NCBI GenBank assembly: GCA_013036995.1
Contig: JAAOXG010000092.1
Location: 1 to 34,189, forward strand
Length of the DNA stretch: 34,189 nucleotides
Direction: 5' to 3'
Source: Lacrimispora defluvii
GTDB taxonomy: Bacteria; Bacillota; Clostridia; Lachnospirales; Lachnospiraceae
This document shows, piece after piece, positions 33,008-34,189 of the stretch. The notes under the pieces were generated by a model. The model saw only the letters and a list, made by a program, of their open reading frames with translations, searched no databases and was not told the DNA's origin. Each line of letters opens with the position of its first letter. Position 1 is the first letter of the stretch. Position numbers and translations under genes: made by a program.

Positions 33008-33769
33008 ATGGAGAAATGGTTTACACTGGAACAAATTGATTCAGATACACACATTATCAGTGAATACCGCCATTGGGAGGAAACGCACTGCTATTTGCTT
33101 GAAGGAAAAGAACGGTGTTTGCTCATTGATACCGGACTTGGTATCTGCGATATTTCAGAAGAAGTAAAGAACCTGACAGATAAAAGGATCACTGCAGTGG
33201 CAACACATATCCACTGGGATCATATTGGAGGGCACCAGTACTATCCGGATTTTTACGCACATGAGGCGGAACTTGACTGGCTGAATGGCGGTTTTCCACT
33301 GTCAATGGAAACAATCCGGGATATGGTCACTGACCGGTGTGATTTACCAGAAGGGTATCAGGTGAATACCTACCAGTTTTTTCAGGGCGTGCCAACGCGG
33401 GTATTGGAAGATGGTGATACCATTGATCTGGGCGGGCGGAAGATCACTGTATTACATACACCCGGACATTCTCCGGGGCATCTTTGCTTTTGGGAAGAGG
33501 ATCGGGGATATTTATTTACTGGTGATCTGGTTTATAAGGACACGCTGTTTGCTTATTATCCCTCCACCGACCCCCAGGCATATCTGGCATCACTTGAAAA
33601 GATAGCAGCACTGCCAGTAAAAAAGATATTTCCGGCCCATCATAGTCTGGATATTCAGCCGGAAATAGTGAGCCGTATGAGAGATGCATTTTCTCAGCTG
33701 AAAGCGGAGGGAAGGCTTCATCATGGCAGCGGAACCTATGATTATGGCGATTGGGCTGTGTGGCTTTAA
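33008..33769 (+). CDS. MBL-fold (metallo-beta-lactamase superfamily) hydrolase
   Basis: The 253-residue protein carries the HxHxDH metal motif at residues 67-72 (THIHWDHIGG), then HTPGHSPGHLCFW, the bridging Asp in YLFTGDLVYKD and the final His in KKIFPAHHSLDI. All five usual dinuclear zinc or iron ligand regions are present. No signal peptide, so it is cytosolic, closer to glyoxalase-II-like or lactonase-type enzymes than to secreted beta-lactamases. AAGGAG precedes the ATG. Its substrate cannot be assigned. Confidence 0.9.
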   Translation: MEKWFTLEQIDSDTHIISEYRHWEETHCYLLEGKERCLLIDTGLGICDISEEVKNLTDKRITAVATHIHWDHIGGHQYYPDFYAHEAELDWLNGGFPLSMETIRDMVTDRCDLPEGYQVNTYQFFQGVPTRVLEDGDTIDLGGRKITVLHTPGHSPGHLCFWEEDRGYLFTGDLVYKDTLFAYYPSTDPQAYLASLEKIAALPVKKIFPAHHSLDIQPEIVSRMRDAFSQLKAEGRLHHGSGTYDYGDWAVWL

Positions 33770-33839
33770 TATGATTTAACACAAATATTACAAATTAGTA
33801 ATGAATTATAAAAATAATAAATAATGAGGTAATATAATA

Positions 33840-34157
33840 TTGAAAAAAGAGACTACATCATGCAGACATCAGTATATTGTTGGCTATTCATTCAGAATGC
33901 CGCAACCTTTTTTCTGTAATCTGCCTTGTGATAAATGCGGGTGCAGGATCAAGCTGAGCTTTTCTTGGAAACTTCTTTATGTTTTAATAGATTTTTTCAG
34001 CCTGTTCCTCGCCTATAAGGCAGCAGAATCAGTAGATATCCGATTTTTAGGAAGTACATTTTTACCCTGGCTTGTTATATTTGTTTTTATCAGCTGGATA
34101 ATCGGACAATTAAACAGACTGGTACTCAGATATGGAAAATGGGTGAATGCAGAATAA
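33840..34157 (+). CDS. Small zinc-ribbon-like membrane protein
   Basis: The 105-residue protein has a Cys-rich N-terminus (CNLPCDKCGCRIKL, residues 26-39, plus Cys8) that could bind zinc. Two membrane helices follow at about 43-60 (LLYVLIDFFSLFLAYKAA) and 70-92 (STFLPWLVIFVFISWIIG), with a short basic tail. The start is a TTG nine bases after GAGGT, without a nearby in-frame ATG. The family is not recognised; such proteins are common and uncharacterised in Clostridia. It lies 70 bp after the hydrolase gene with no terminator seen between them. Confidence 0.65.
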   Translation: MKKETTSCRHQYIVGYSFRMPQPFFCNLPCDKCGCRIKLSFSWKLLYVLIDFFSLFLAYKAAESVDIRFLGSTFLPWLVIFVFISWIIGQLNRLVLRYGKWVNAE

Positions 34158-34189
34158 ATTGATTTTCCAGGTAAATCCAATGAGGATAC

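Overview
The window looks like chromosomal DNA of a low-GC, motile, spore-forming Clostridia member, most likely Lachnospiraceae or a close relative. The reasons are the A/T-rich spacers, strong AGGAGG-type ribosome sites with some TTG starts, lipobox lipoproteins, an RND pump without an outer-membrane partner, two chemoreceptors, and perfect TGTCGAA (Spo0A-box) sequences. I see no rRNA, tRNA or CRISPR array.

Layout. (1) 1-6000, all minus strand: an iron-sulfur-type flavoprotein gene behind a large MalT/LuxR-type regulator, then an ammonium-uptake operon (small membrane protein, amtB, glnK) with a well-formed promoter and two terminator-like hairpins in its leader. (2) 6295-7402: an orphan siderophore-binding lipoprotein with a 16-bp palindrome on its -10 region. 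(3) 7761-10965: an ssb paralogue, a membrane-anchored protein of unknown function, a small ORF and a large serine recombinase, probably the remnant or one end of a mobile element. (4) 10978-16071: a TetR regulator divergent from a two-gene RND efflux operon whose pump has altered proton-relay residues. (5) 16128-24634: about 8.5 kb of small, unrelated, closely packed plus-strand genes (four GNAT-domain proteins, one fused to a YjbR domain; a STAS-like protein; DsbA-like, quinone-reductase-like, RmlC-like, HD, S66 peptidase, VOC, APH-like kinase and YcxB-like proteins), with two gene fragments between them. (6) 24758-29931: two methyl-accepting chemotaxis proteins flanking pta, with Spo0A-type boxes near both receptor genes. 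(7) 30363-34157: a NimA-like flavin-binding protein, a PadR regulator coupled to a SEDS (FtsW/RodA)-like protein with a permease-prefix domain, an MBL-fold hydrolase and a small zinc-ribbon membrane protein.

How they fit together. Several blocks are self-contained regulator-plus-target modules with visible promoters and dyads: LuxR with the flavoprotein, TetR with RND, PadR with SEDS. AmtB and GlnK form the usual transporter and sensor pair. The plus-strand array in region 5 looks like an accretion of detoxification, modification and resistance-type genes, possibly one transcript because no internal terminator was evident. The strongest leads for new biology are the amtB leader, the ssb/recombinase block, the gene array with its fragments, the altered RND pump and the prefix-SEDS protein that appears to lack the catalytic Asp. 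All assignments are from reading sequence only; no database search was run.
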